A stretch of DNA of 6,522 bases from Candidatus Saccharicenans sp. (GCA_024653405.1 JANLGB010000047.1:6665-13186), one strand, 5' to 3'; positions 1 through 6,124 are shown, numbered from the stretch's first letter. Numbers and translations: made by a program. Notes: generated from the letters alone by a model not told the origin.

Positions 1-814
1 GTTTCGACTTGATCTTTTCCAGCAACAGCCTCAGGAAATCGAGACCATTGTTCTTATAGGCACCCCAGGGGTTTTCCCCGTCAAGAATTATGGAGCAAAC
101 GGCTTGGCCCGAGACCGCCGCGGCTCGTTTTTCCAGTTTTCTCAGGAAATCTTCCACCGCCTGGTCGGCCGGCCAGCGGTGGTATTCAAAGCCGATCAGG
201 TCCGATAATTCCCGGTCGCGGAAAAAGATAGTCGTCCCGGCACATGAATATGGCTGATAAAGCAATGACAGGTCGGGCCGGTGGTCCAGGCTCTTCCAGA
301 GCAGGTGTTCATCGGTCAGGCAGAATTCAAAGCCAGTTCGGGCTATCAGGGCGCAGGCTTCCTGGCTCAGGGCTCCCTCGGAGGGCCAGAGACCAGCAGG
401 GACATGGTTAAAAACTTTTTTGAAATATTCCCGGGCCCGGGTTAGGTGCCAGGCGGCATCTTCCGGATGCTGGAACGAAGGTAACTCCGGTGCCTCGGCC
501 CGGGCCTGGCTCAGGTCGATGAGCAACGGCAGAAGGGGATGGTAATAGGGCGTAATGGTCAGCTCTAAAAGGCGACGGCCGTCTAGCTTTTGAAAATACG
601 GGATAAGGCCGCTCAGAATATCCTGTCTTAGGCCAAGGAGCTCATCCCTGGTCTTTTCTTCGGGCTTGAGCAAAGGAGAAAAAAAACAGCGCAGCACCCT
701 GAGCTGCAACTCCCGGGCTGAGCTCTCCGAATGGAATTGAGGGAAAAATCTTTTCGTCCTGTTCTTCCGGGGAAAGCCGGTCGGCAGGTTTTTCCAGAGA
801 GGTCCAGACCGCAT
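1..814 (-). CDS. GH57 glycoside hydrolase, downstream portion after a frameshift (partial, runs off the left edge)
   Basis: Reading the minus strand from about 757 to 1 gives one uninterrupted frame of GH57 sequence, one base out of register with the N-terminal part at 642-1025. The frame is open back to a TAG at 815-817, followed directly by an ATG at 812-814; that ATG is probably accidental. Numbering a protein rejoined by dropping one base, ELTITPYYHPLLPLL (about 154-168) is the substrate-region motif before the active site. LWPSEG (212-217) carries E216 at the catalytic nucleophile position of GH57. ILDGENPWGAY (313-323) carries D315 at the general acid/base position. Both catalytic residues are therefore present, which argues for recent damage or a sequence error rather than old decay. 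GH57 enzymes act on alpha-glucans (amylase, branching or glucanotransferase activity); the exact activity cannot be told. The C-terminal domain lies outside the window. Family call is firm; the status as a broken gene is not. Confidence 0.82.
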   Translation of the reverse strand, partial: MRSGPLWKNLPTGFPRKNRTKRFFPQFHSESSARELQLRVLRCFFSPLLKPEEKTRDELLGLRQDILSGLIPYFQKLDGRRLLELTITPYYHPLLPLLIDLSQARAEAPELPSFQHPEDAAWHLTRAREYFKKVFNHVPAGLWPSEGALSQEACALIARTGFEFCLTDEHLLWKSLDHRPDLSLLYQPYSCAGTTIFFRDRELSDLIGFEYHRWPADQAVEDFLRKLEKRAAAVSGQAVCSIILDGENPWGAYKNNGLDFLRLLLEKIKSK

Positions 815-1025
815 CTACCGCCCGGCCAGCGGCGTAATCTTCAATCTGTTCCAGGAGACAGGGAACCAGGTTGATGGTGCAAGGGAATTCAATCTCTTCA
901 ACAATTCTTAGCATCTGCCAGTAATTTCTTGTGGCGTGGTAATTGACCCAGGGCAGAATAAATTCCTGGCTATCCGGCAAACGATAAATCGGCTGGTGAA
1001 AATGCCAGACAAAATTCAGGTACAT
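642..1025 (-). CDS. GH57 glycoside hydrolase, N-terminal portion ending at a premature stop
   Basis: This 127-residue frame opens with VWHFHQPIY (residues 6-14), the first conserved GH57 region, where the HQP histidine lies in the active site. INLVPCLLEQIEDYAAGRA (51-69) and KPADRLSPEEQ (79-89) are also typical of the family's N-terminal barrel. After about residue 91 the similarity stops. The tail up to the TGA at 642-644 looks like out-of-frame translation, while the next frame continues as good GH57 sequence to the window edge. Family members are usually well over 400 residues. The start is well supported: AAGGAG at 1032-1037 lies six bases before the ATG, and the M28 stop codon ends one base upstream, so translation is probably coupled. 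No signal peptide is visible, so a cytoplasmic enzyme is expected. It is the last gene of the minus-strand operon visible here. Confidence 0.85.
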   Translation of the reverse strand: MYLNFVWHFHQPIYRLPDSQEFILPWVNYHATRNYWQMLRIVEEIEFPCTINLVPCLLEQIEDYAAGRAVDAVWTSLEKPADRLSPEEQDEKIFPSIPFGELSPGVAAQGAALFFFSFAQARRKDQG

Positions 1026-1026
1026 C

Positions 1027-2460
1027 TCAAACTCCTTCCTGGGCCAGGTAATAAACTACCAGGGCCAGAACCACGGCCTGCAATTCCAGCTCCCTGGGAT
1101 GGACGGCTTCAGCCACATCAAGAGCGCAGTGGTGATAATCAAAATAACGCTGGGCCTCGGGAATCAGAGCCCCGAGCACCGTTCCCTGTTCTTTTAAGGG
1201 AGCCACATCCACTCCCCCGCCCCCCGTCCTAATCCAGTTTATCCCCAGCGGCCGTAAATACTCCTCCAGTGGTTGGAGCTTCAGAGCCAGGTCTTCCCGG
1301 CTGAAGGCCAAGCCCAGCGGGGCGAACCCGCCCCGGTCCTGTTCTATGGCCGCCAGATGTTTCTCCCCTTTCCTGGCCCCGGAAGCGGCGTAGGCCCGGC
1401 CACCGGTTCCTCCGAATTCCTCATCCATGAACAGCACCGCCCGGATGGTTCTTTTTGGTTTCAGCCCGGCTTCTTTTATCAGCCGCAAAACTTCCAGAGC
1501 CACGGCACAACCGGCAGCATCGTCATGAGCTCCAGAACCGAGGTCCCAGCTATCAAGATGACCTCCTATCAGGATGACCTCCTCTGGTTTCTCCACTCCG
1601 GTGAGCTGGCCGATGAGGTTGGCGGACACTACCGGTTTTTCCTGCCGGCAATTCATCCGGATCCAGAGCTTGAGCTCCGGGTCCTGTTGCAGCCAGAGGT
1701 GCAGTCTTTCGGCCCCGACCGTGCTGATGGCTGCGGCCGGTATGGCTGGCCAGTTCCGGTCGTATTCCATGAGACCGGTGTGGGGATTATCATCCTGCCT
1801 GAAGGTATTGGACCTGACCACAACGCCTACCGCTCCGAACTTAGCGGCTTGGCTGGCCCCGTGAACCCGGAATTGGGCCGCCCGGCCGTAGGCCGCAAAC
1901 GGCTCAATCGTGGTCCTGTCCATCGGAGTATTAAAAAACACAATCCGGCCGGCGACCCGGTCCTTCCTGGTGGCCAGTTCTTCCAGACTGCTGATTTCAA
2001 TCACTCCGGCTTCCAGGCCGTCAGCCGGAGTGCCTTGGCTATTTCCCAGGGCACAGATGTTCAGGCTCTGCCAGCCGAATTGTTGGCTCTTAACCAGGGC
2101 TTGTTCTTTTTCGCCCCGGACCCAGCGCCCGACCTCAACCGGCTCGGTTGTCACCCGGTCCAGACCGAGAGTGGTCATTAGCTTGGTGGCAATTTCTACT
2201 GCCCGGCTGGCCTCCGGACTCCCGGTCAGCCGCCCGCCGACAGCCGTAATGGCCTTAAGGAACTCCTGGGCCCTTTCCTGCTGCAGTCCCAGATTCTTGA
2301 TAGTTTCAAAGGAATTTTCCAGGTCGCTGACTGAAGTCGGCGCTTTCTGGGGAGGGCCTATTTCCCGGCAGCCGGGAATAAGAAGCAAGCCCAGAATGGC
2401 TACCGGCCACCAGTTTTTTTTCAGACCGATTTGACTTTTGGCTTGGCCGACGTCTTTCAT
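1027..2460 (-). CDS. M28 family metallopeptidase, carboxypeptidase Q-like, lipoprotein
   Basis: A 477-residue zinc exopeptidase. The N-terminus has KK, a hydrophobic stretch (18-28) and IPGC with Cys31 as the likely lipidation site, so it should be anchored to a membrane on the outside of the cytoplasm. A protease-associated (PA) domain occupies about 150-280 (GRIVFFNTP, GAVGVVVRS). The catalytic domain follows. GGHLDSWDLGSGAHDDAAG (299-317) gives His301 and the metal-bridging Asp (D313 or D314). DEE (346-348) gives the general base E347 and zinc ligand E348. IEQDRGGF (372-379) gives Asp375, and DYHH (441-444) gives the last His ligand. The set looks complete, so it is probably active on peptides; the substrate is unknown. 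Length fits the PGCP-like group. The start lies three bases after the stop of the phosphoesterase gene with no good Shine-Dalgarno at normal distance, which suggests translational coupling. The stop is one base before the GH57 ATG. Confidence 0.9.
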   Translation of the reverse strand: MKDVGQAKSQIGLKKNWWPVAILGLLLIPGCREIGPPQKAPTSVSDLENSFETIKNLGLQQERAQEFLKAITAVGGRLTGSPEASRAVEIATKLMTTLGLDRVTTEPVEVGRWVRGEKEQALVKSQQFGWQSLNICALGNSQGTPADGLEAGVIEISSLEELATRKDRVAGRIVFFNTPMDRTTIEPFAAYGRAAQFRVHGASQAAKFGAVGVVVRSNTFRQDDNPHTGLMEYDRNWPAIPAAAISTVGAERLHLWLQQDPELKLWIRMNCRQEKPVVSANLIGQLTGVEKPEEVILIGGHLDSWDLGSGAHDDAAGCAVALEVLRLIKEAGLKPKRTIRAVLFMDEEFGGTGGRAYAASGARKGEKHLAAIEQDRGGFAPLGLAFSREDLALKLQPLEEYLRPLGINWIRTGGGGVDVAPLKEQGTVLGALIPEAQRYFDYHHCALDVAEAVHPRELELQAVVLALVVYYLAQEGV

Positions 2461-2463
2461 TTG

Positions 2464-2886
2464 CTAACCGGCTTTTTCCTGGTTCTTGTTTTTGAAAAAG
2501 AGCCAAAGGTTTTTCTGGCTCTTTTCCCGGCCCCTGATCTTGACCAAAGTATAGACGCCCTTTAACTTTTGGCCCTTAATCAATATCTCTTTGAGGTTGT
2601 CGTTTGAGGTCAGAAGCTGGTAAGACCCTTTATCCCAGATTTCAACCTTGCCGGCTCCGTATTCGCCTTCGGCAATCGTCCCCTCAAAATTCTCATAGCC
2701 CAGAGGATGGTCTTCCACCTCCACCGCCAGTCTTTTCGGCCCGGCTATCTCCGGCGGCTCCTTGGGCAGGGCCCAGCTTTTCAGAACACCGCCTTCTTCC
2801 AGCCTCAGGTCATAGTGTAGGTGGGAAGCCAGATGTTTTTGGATGACATAAATAAGTTCTGGTTTCTTTTTTCTGGGCCGGTTCAC
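2464..2886 (-). CDS. Stand-alone LigD-type DNA 3'-phosphoesterase (PE) domain protein
   Basis: A 140-residue protein consisting only of the 3'-phosphoesterase domain that is usually the N-terminal module of the NHEJ ligase LigD. The signature QKHLASHLHYDLRLE (16-30) is followed by LKSWALPKEPP (35-45), EDHPLGYENFEGTI (58-71) and EGEYGAGKV (73-81). His18, Asp26, Arg28 and His60 have the same spacing as the catalytic residues I recall for Pseudomonas LigD (His42, Asp50, Arg52, His84), and His24 matches another conserved His. The family removes 3'-phosphates and 3'-ribonucleotides from DNA ends using Mn2+. No ligase, polymerase or Ku gene is in the window. The assigned start is GTG at 2884-2886, but AAGGA at 2907-2911 is 20 bases away and fits an in-frame CTG at 2896-2898 better (8 bases), so the N-terminus may be four residues longer. 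It follows the transformylase gene by 34 bases and precedes the M28 gene by three. Confidence 0.9.
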   Translation of the reverse strand: MNRPRKKKPELIYVIQKHLASHLHYDLRLEEGGVLKSWALPKEPPEIAGPKRLAVEVEDHPLGYENFEGTIAEGEYGAGKVEIWDKGSYQLLTSNDNLKEILIKGQKLKGVYTLVKIRGREKSQKNLWLFFKNKNQEKAG

Positions 2887-2920
2887 GGGAGCAATCAGAA
2901 CGGGTTTCCTTTTGGTTCGA

Positions 2921-4018
2921 TTAACGATGCAGGAAGCATCTTTCGCAATCCACCTCGCCGGGTTTCCTGGTGACCATCATTACCAGACCCAGCTCATCAG
3001 CCCTGGCAATGACTTCCTGGTCCTTGACCGAACCCAGCGGATAGATGATCCCAGTAATGCCACTGCCTCCAGCCAGTTCGACCACGTCCGGGAAGGGCAT
3101 GAAGGCGTCAGAGGCCATGACGCACCCCAGGGGACCGTAGCCACGGTGGGAAAGCCGGATGGCGTCCTCGGCCGCATCGATTCGGCTGCGCTGGCCGGAG
3201 CCGATGCCGTGGATTTTATCATGGGTACCGATAACGATGGCGTTAGACCTGGTAAAGCAGGCTACGTTCCAGCAGAGCAGAGCAGCCTGGAGCTGGCTTT
3301 CGTCCGGTTTTTTTTGCGAAACGACATCGATGAATTCAGGTGACACTATGCGGGAATTAAACCGCTGTTGTACCAGCAGGCCGCCGGCCACTCTTTTTAT
3401 TTCCAACCCGTTGTCAACCGAGGGCTGGTCCAGCGGGGTGCCCATTCGGACCACCCGCAGGACTTTCCTGGTGGCCAAAACGGCCAGGGCTTCGGGACTG
3501 AAGTCGGGAGCATAGACCACTTCTATATTCCTGGGGCTTTCCACCAGCAGCCGGGCCAGTTCCTCTTCTACCCGGAAATTGAAAACATCGACGCTCCCGA
3601 AATTAGACAGAGGGTCGGTCTGCCAGGCTTTCTGAAAGGCTTCCAACCCACTGTCAGCCAGGGCCACTCCGCTCGGCATCTCGTGCTTAATAATGACGGC
3701 CACGGCTTTACCGGGAAAGACCTCGGTTAGTTTCTTGGCCAGGCGCTGGCCCAGGTCCATGTCGCCAACATTGATGTAGCTCAGGCCCTTGGTTCCTTCC
3801 TGCAAGACCTCCAGGGTGGCCATATTAGGGCCGGTGGCTCCTTCTTCCTGGTAGAAGGCGGCCGGGTAGCCGGGATTTTCTCCGTAGCGCATGGAAATCT
3901 TCTTGACAAACCTGGTGTCACCTACGGTCAGGGACAGGGGGAAATCCTCACTGACTCTCGTTTGGTACTGGGTCCTGGCAGTTCTTTGATCTTTTGTTTC
4001 CATGGCTCTATCCTTCAT
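2921..4018 (-). CDS. purH: AICAR transformylase (phosphoribosylaminoimidazolecarboxamide formyltransferase), single-domain form
   Basis: This enzyme transfers a formyl group from 10-formyl-tetrahydrofolate to AICAR, giving FAICAR, the penultimate step of purine synthesis. The 365 residues match only the C-terminal half of ordinary PurH (about 520 residues); the N-terminal IMP cyclohydrolase domain is absent. Visible motifs are RYGENPGYPAAFY (44-56), GLSYINVGDMD (78-88), IKHEMPSGVAL (110-120) with the catalytic Lys111-His112 pair, RSNAIVIG (257-264), GIGSGQRSRIDAAEDAI (271-287) and MASDAFMPFPD (301-311), ending in RCFLHR. The usual NPCG after the KH pair is MPSG here. The frame opens at 4018, inside the end of the cyclohydrolase gene. 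The ATG at 4001-4003 (Met6) is the more likely start: GAAGGA at 4011-4016 sits seven bases before it, leaving a 4-base gap to the upstream stop and a 360-residue product. The symbol is used for the activity; the domain content is not that of full PurH. Confidence 0.92.
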   Translation of the reverse strand: MKDRAMETKDQRTARTQYQTRVSEDFPLSLTVGDTRFVKKISMRYGENPGYPAAFYQEEGATGPNMATLEVLQEGTKGLSYINVGDMDLGQRLAKKLTEVFPGKAVAVIIKHEMPSGVALADSGLEAFQKAWQTDPLSNFGSVDVFNFRVEEELARLLVESPRNIEVVYAPDFSPEALAVLATRKVLRVVRMGTPLDQPSVDNGLEIKRVAGGLLVQQRFNSRIVSPEFIDVVSQKKPDESQLQAALLCWNVACFTRSNAIVIGTHDKIHGIGSGQRSRIDAAEDAIRLSHRGYGPLGCVMASDAFMPFPDVVELAGGSGITGIIYPLGSVKDQEVIARADELGLVMMVTRKPGEVDCERCFLHR

Positions 4019-4739
4019 GCCTGTTTATGATTTTGATTTCCTGGACCTGGCTTTCGGCTGAAGCCCTGAGGCTGGCCACGGCCACCCGGAAGTCCGGCTT
4101 GCCCGGAGCCGGAGCCAGCGAAGCATAAACCTCCCTGGCCACTTCCTCGGCCGACTGGCCCACCATCTCCAGAGAAATGGGTTCACCGAAAAATGAGGGC
4201 AGTGGGTCGACATTGATGCCCATATAAGTCATTAACAACCAGCCCTTGCCCGGAACCAGAGGCAGTTCGAAGTAATTCCTGATTACCGAGCCGAATTCTC
4301 CCCTCCTGATAACGCTCATGGCCAGGCTGAAACCGCCGGCAAAAGCCAGGCTGATTCGGGGGGTATAAATCGGTTCGTCCGGCTCGTATTTCCATTCTCT
4401 TAAGGCTCGGGCGAGAGCCACAACCGGCGGCTTTATATTCTCCAAGGCCCCCATGATTTCAGTTGTGTGCTTGCCGTTGGAGACAACTACGCCGGCGGAA
4501 GAATACATGATGGCCGGGTAAATCAGTAACTCGGGTTTGCCCTTCAGGATAAGCTCGGGGTCGGTGGGTTCAACCCAGACACCGTTTTCTTTCTTAACCA
4601 GGCGCCGGGCCTGGCTGGCCGGCGAGCGCCCGGTCAGGCCATAGACCAGGCAGACCTCGTCACCGGACTTGAACTGCCCGGCAATGATGAATCTCCCCGG
4701 ATACTCCAGACCATTGAGGTAGGTGGTTTGTTTGTCCAT
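4008..4739 (-). CDS. purO: IMP cyclohydrolase, PurO-like family
   Basis: A 243-residue protein of the PurO-type IMP cyclohydrolase family, which closes the ring of FAICAR to make IMP, the last step of purine synthesis. Family marks are LEYPGRFIIAGQF (11-23), VYGLTGRSPASQARR (32-46), IMYSSAGVVVSNGKHTTEI (77-95), in which the SNGKHT stretch resembles the SNG.HTD motif of archaeal PurO, and YTPRISLAF (125-133). It is somewhat longer than archaeal PurO (about 200 residues). PurO is unrelated in sequence to the cyclohydrolase half of PurH, so with the next gene it forms a non-fused replacement for PurH. It is the first gene of the minus-strand operon. A possible promoter lies just upstream, and the Shine-Dalgarno before the ATG at 4737-4739 is weak (only a GA-rich stretch). 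No signal peptide is seen; a cytoplasmic location is expected. Confidence 0.88.
   Translation of the reverse strand: MDKQTTYLNGLEYPGRFIIAGQFKSGDEVCLVYGLTGRSPASQARRLVKKENGVWVEPTDPELILKGKPELLIYPAIMYSSAGVVVSNGKHTTEIMGALENIKPPVVALARALREWKYEPDEPIYTPRISLAFAGGFSLAMSVIRRGEFGSVIRNYFELPLVPGKGWLLMTYMGINVDPLPSFFGEPISLEMVGQSAEEVAREVYASLAPAPGKPDFRVAVASLRASAESQVQEIKIINRHEG
4011..4016 (-). promoter_or_regulatory. Shine-Dalgarno that favours the internal start of the AICAR transformylase gene
   Basis: The minus strand reads GAAGGA here, followed by a seven-base spacer and ATG at 4001-4003. The longer start at 4016-4018 has no purine-rich site at a usable distance. The site overlaps the last codons and stop of the cyclohydrolase gene, as expected for coupled genes. 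Confidence 0.6.
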
Positions 4740-4751
4740 TTTTTCTCTTGT

Positions 4752-4780
4752 TTGATATCATACCGCATTCCAATAGTCAA
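4752..4780 (-). promoter_or_regulatory. Candidate sigma-70-type promoter of the purO-led operon
   Basis: On the minus strand TTGACT (4775-4780) and TATCAA (4752-4757) are separated by 17 bases. The match is five of six at -35 and four of six at -10. Predicted initiation near 4745 would leave only about six bases before the ATG at 4739, so the transcript would be almost leaderless, in keeping with the weak Shine-Dalgarno. Pattern-based only. Confidence 0.35.
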
Positions 4781-4786
4781 GAAAAG

Positions 4787-4835
4787 CAGCCGCGACAGCT
4801 CTTGTTTTAATTTCGGCGGCTGGTAAAATAGCTGT
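4787..4835. repeat. Two interleaved short inverted repeats between divergent promoters
   Basis: CAGCCGC (4787-4793) is the exact reverse complement of GCGGCTG (4816-4822). ACAGCT (4795-4800) is the exact reverse complement of AGCTGT (4830-4835). The two pairs interleave rather than nest. The right arms cover the spacer and the bases just after the -10 of the VanZ-side promoter. They could be operator half-sites or chance; no U-run follows, so this is not a terminator. Confidence 0.3.
4802..4829 (+). promoter_or_regulatory. Candidate extended -10 promoter of the VanZ-family gene
   Basis: TAAAAT at 4824-4829 matches the -10 consensus at five of six positions and is preceded by TGG (4821-4823), giving an extended -10 element. 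A poor -35 (TTGTTT, 4802-4807) lies 16 bases upstream, which an extended -10 can tolerate. Initiation near 4836 would include the AAGGA ribosome site at 4840-4844. Confidence 0.4.
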
Positions 4836-4852
4836 TATTAAGGAAAGGCCTG

Positions 4853-5260
4853 GTGGATATGAAAATTAACAAAAGCTGGCTCTATTTTATCCCGGCTCTT
4901 CTCTACTGCGGCTTGATATTTTTCCTCTCGGGGCGCAGCCTGAAACTTAAGTTCGGTATTTTTTTCTGGGACAAGGGGGCCCACTGGCTGGAATTTGCGG
5001 TCCTGGGTTTCCTGCTGGCTCTGGGCTTTTTTTATAACCTGCCGCAACAGCCATTTCTCAGGGCCTATCTCACAGCCTTGACCGGCTTTTTTATCGGGGC
5101 GGTGGACGAGCTGCACCAGAGCCTGGTTCCCAGAAGGCAGTGCGACTGGAAAGACTGGCTGGCAGACATCAGCGGGGTGATGGTCGGGCTGGCCATCTTC
5201 TGGCTGCTTTACTTAAAAAAAGAGAAAAGAAACCTGGAGCGGCAGAGCCAGACTTCCTAA
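4853..5260 (+). CDS. VanZ family integral membrane protein
   Basis: A 135-residue membrane protein with about four hydrophobic segments (9-27, 47-61, 70-84, 104-120). The VanZ-family signature is split between the loops: DKGAHWLEFAVLG (40-52) and DELHQSLVPRR with DWKDWLADISG (85-108), which contain the conserved acidic and His residues. VanZ was named for low-level teicoplanin resistance in enterococci, but most members are of unknown function and this one has no resistance genes nearby. The start is GTG at 4853, eight bases after AAGGA (4840-4844); ATG at 4859-4861 is a possible alternative two codons later. The last residues are charged and likely cytoplasmic. It is a single gene on the plus strand, divergent from the purine operon and convergent with the LOG gene, whose stop codon it overlaps. 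Confidence 0.85.
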   Translation: MDMKINKSWLYFIPALLYCGLIFFLSGRSLKLKFGIFFWDKGAHWLEFAVLGFLLALGFFYNLPQQPFLRAYLTALTGFFIGAVDELHQSLVPRRQCDWKDWLADISGVMVGLAIFWLLYLKKEKRNLERQSQTS

Positions 5261-6003
5261 TCCATCTCCGGCAGGCATCTTTTCAGAAAATTAAAGGTTT
5301 CGAGCGGTGAAGAAAAAACTGAAAACAGCTTGACATCGTCTTGGCTAATGGCCCCGCAGTCAACCAGAGCTTGGAAATTTATCACCCGGTCCCAGTAATC
5401 CTGACCATAGAGAATCAACAGAACTTCTTTCCTTGAGACCTTTCCCGTTTGCAGCAGGGTAATTATTTCAAAAAATTCATCCAGGGTGCCGAAGCCCCCA
5501 GGAAAAGCAATAACTGCCCGGGCTTTATAAAGCAGCCAGAATTTTCTCATGAAGAAGTAATGGAAGGTGAAGCTCAACTCCGGTGTGATGTAGGGATTGG
5601 GCAGCTGGGGCTGGGGCAGGGAGATATTCATGCCGATGCTCTTCCCGCCGGCCCTGGTGGCTCCCCTGTTGGCCGCCTCCATGATGCCCGGTCCACCGCC
5701 AGTGCAAACCACGTATTTTCTTCCTCTGGGCTTGAGGTTCATTCCCCACTTGGTTATTCTGAAGGCCAGCTCTTCCGCTTCCCAGTAATATTTATTAAGA
5801 ATCGAATTGGAACTGGCCGGGCTGGCCTTGGCCGAGCCCAGGAAGAGAATGGTGCTTTCCACCTTGAGTTTTTCCAGCCTGGCCATGGGCCAGACGTATT
5901 CACTGAGGATTCTCAGCGTCCGGCCCTCAAGTGATTCCAGAAACTCCAGGTCCCGGTAAGGAGATTCCGGTATTTCCAGCTTCCTTGGTCCGATTTTCTT
6001 CAT
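5257..6003 (-). CDS. LOG family protein (TIGR00730-type Rossmann-fold nucleotide phosphoribohydrolase)
   Basis: A 248-residue member of the family long misannotated as lysine decarboxylase. Its characterised members split nucleoside 5'-monophosphates into base and ribose 5-phosphate (cytokinin activation in plants, general nucleotide turnover in bacteria). The two signatures are TGGGPGIMEAANRGA (101-115) and PGGFGTLDEFFEIITLLQTGK (168-188), which binds phosphate and includes the conserved Glu176; the conserved MRK is at 152-154. An N-terminal extension of about 45 residues (YRDLEFL, RILSEYVWPMARLEKLK) marks the longer LOG subgroup; short LOG proteins have about 190 residues. The start is well supported: AGGAG at 6010-6014 is six bases before the ATG. 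It has its own candidate promoter and converges on the VanZ gene. A role in purine nucleotide salvage would suit the nearby purine genes, but it is on a separate transcript and its substrate cannot be read from sequence. Confidence 0.9.
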   Translation of the reverse strand: MKKIGPRKLEIPESPYRDLEFLESLEGRTLRILSEYVWPMARLEKLKVESTILFLGSAKASPASSNSILNKYYWEAEELAFRITKWGMNLKPRGRKYVVCTGGGPGIMEAANRGATRAGGKSIGMNISLPQPQLPNPYITPELSFTFHYFFMRKFWLLYKARAVIAFPGGFGTLDEFFEIITLLQTGKVSRKEVLLILYGQDYWDRVINFQALVDCGAISQDDVKLFSVFSSPLETFNFLKRCLPEMD

Positions 6004-6052
6004 TCGTCTCTCCTGCTTTATTTCCTTTCAATTTCTTTCGTCAGCTTCCTTA

Positions 6053-6082
6053 ATTGTCTATTGATTTCGGCCGGGATGTCAA
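6053..6082 (-). promoter_or_regulatory. Candidate sigma-70-type promoter of the LOG gene
   Basis: On the minus strand a perfect TTGACA (6077-6082) is followed after 18 bases by GACAAT (6053-6058), four of six to the -10 consensus. Initiation near 6046 would give a leader of about 43 bases that contains the AGGAG ribosome site. Confidence 0.35.
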
Positions 6083-6087
6083 TCAGT

Positions 6088-6116
6088 TTGAATTTCCGGG
6101 CGGATGCTGGCAAAAT
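6088..6116 (+). promoter_or_regulatory. Candidate promoter of the rlpA-like gene, implying a leaderless mRNA
   Basis: TTGAAT (6088-6093), a 17-base spacer and CAAAAT (6111-6116) preceded by TGG give a weak -35 with an extended -10. Initiation would fall about two bases before the ATG at 6125. No Shine-Dalgarno is visible before that ATG, which fits a leaderless transcript but is not proof. Confidence 0.3.
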
Positions 6117-6124
6117 AAAGACCG

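Noticed and set aside
1045..1064. Imperfect inverted repeat around CCAGGTA and TACCAGG
   Set aside because: It falls inside the last M28 codons (ALVVYYLAQ), has a mismatch and no T-run, so it is unlikely to be a terminator.
1273..2181. 302-codon open frame on the plus strand, opposite the M28 gene
   Set aside because: It has no recognisable domain and lies wholly antisense to a gene with a complete metal-binding set; long antisense frames are common in GC-rich genes.
2912..3730. Several plus-strand open frames opposite the AICAR transformylase gene
   Set aside because: All are antisense to strongly recognised coding sequence and show no family motifs or ribosome sites.
5449..5934. 161-codon plus-strand frame opposite the LOG gene
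   Set aside because: It mirrors the LOG motifs on the other strand and has no identifiable domain or ribosome site.
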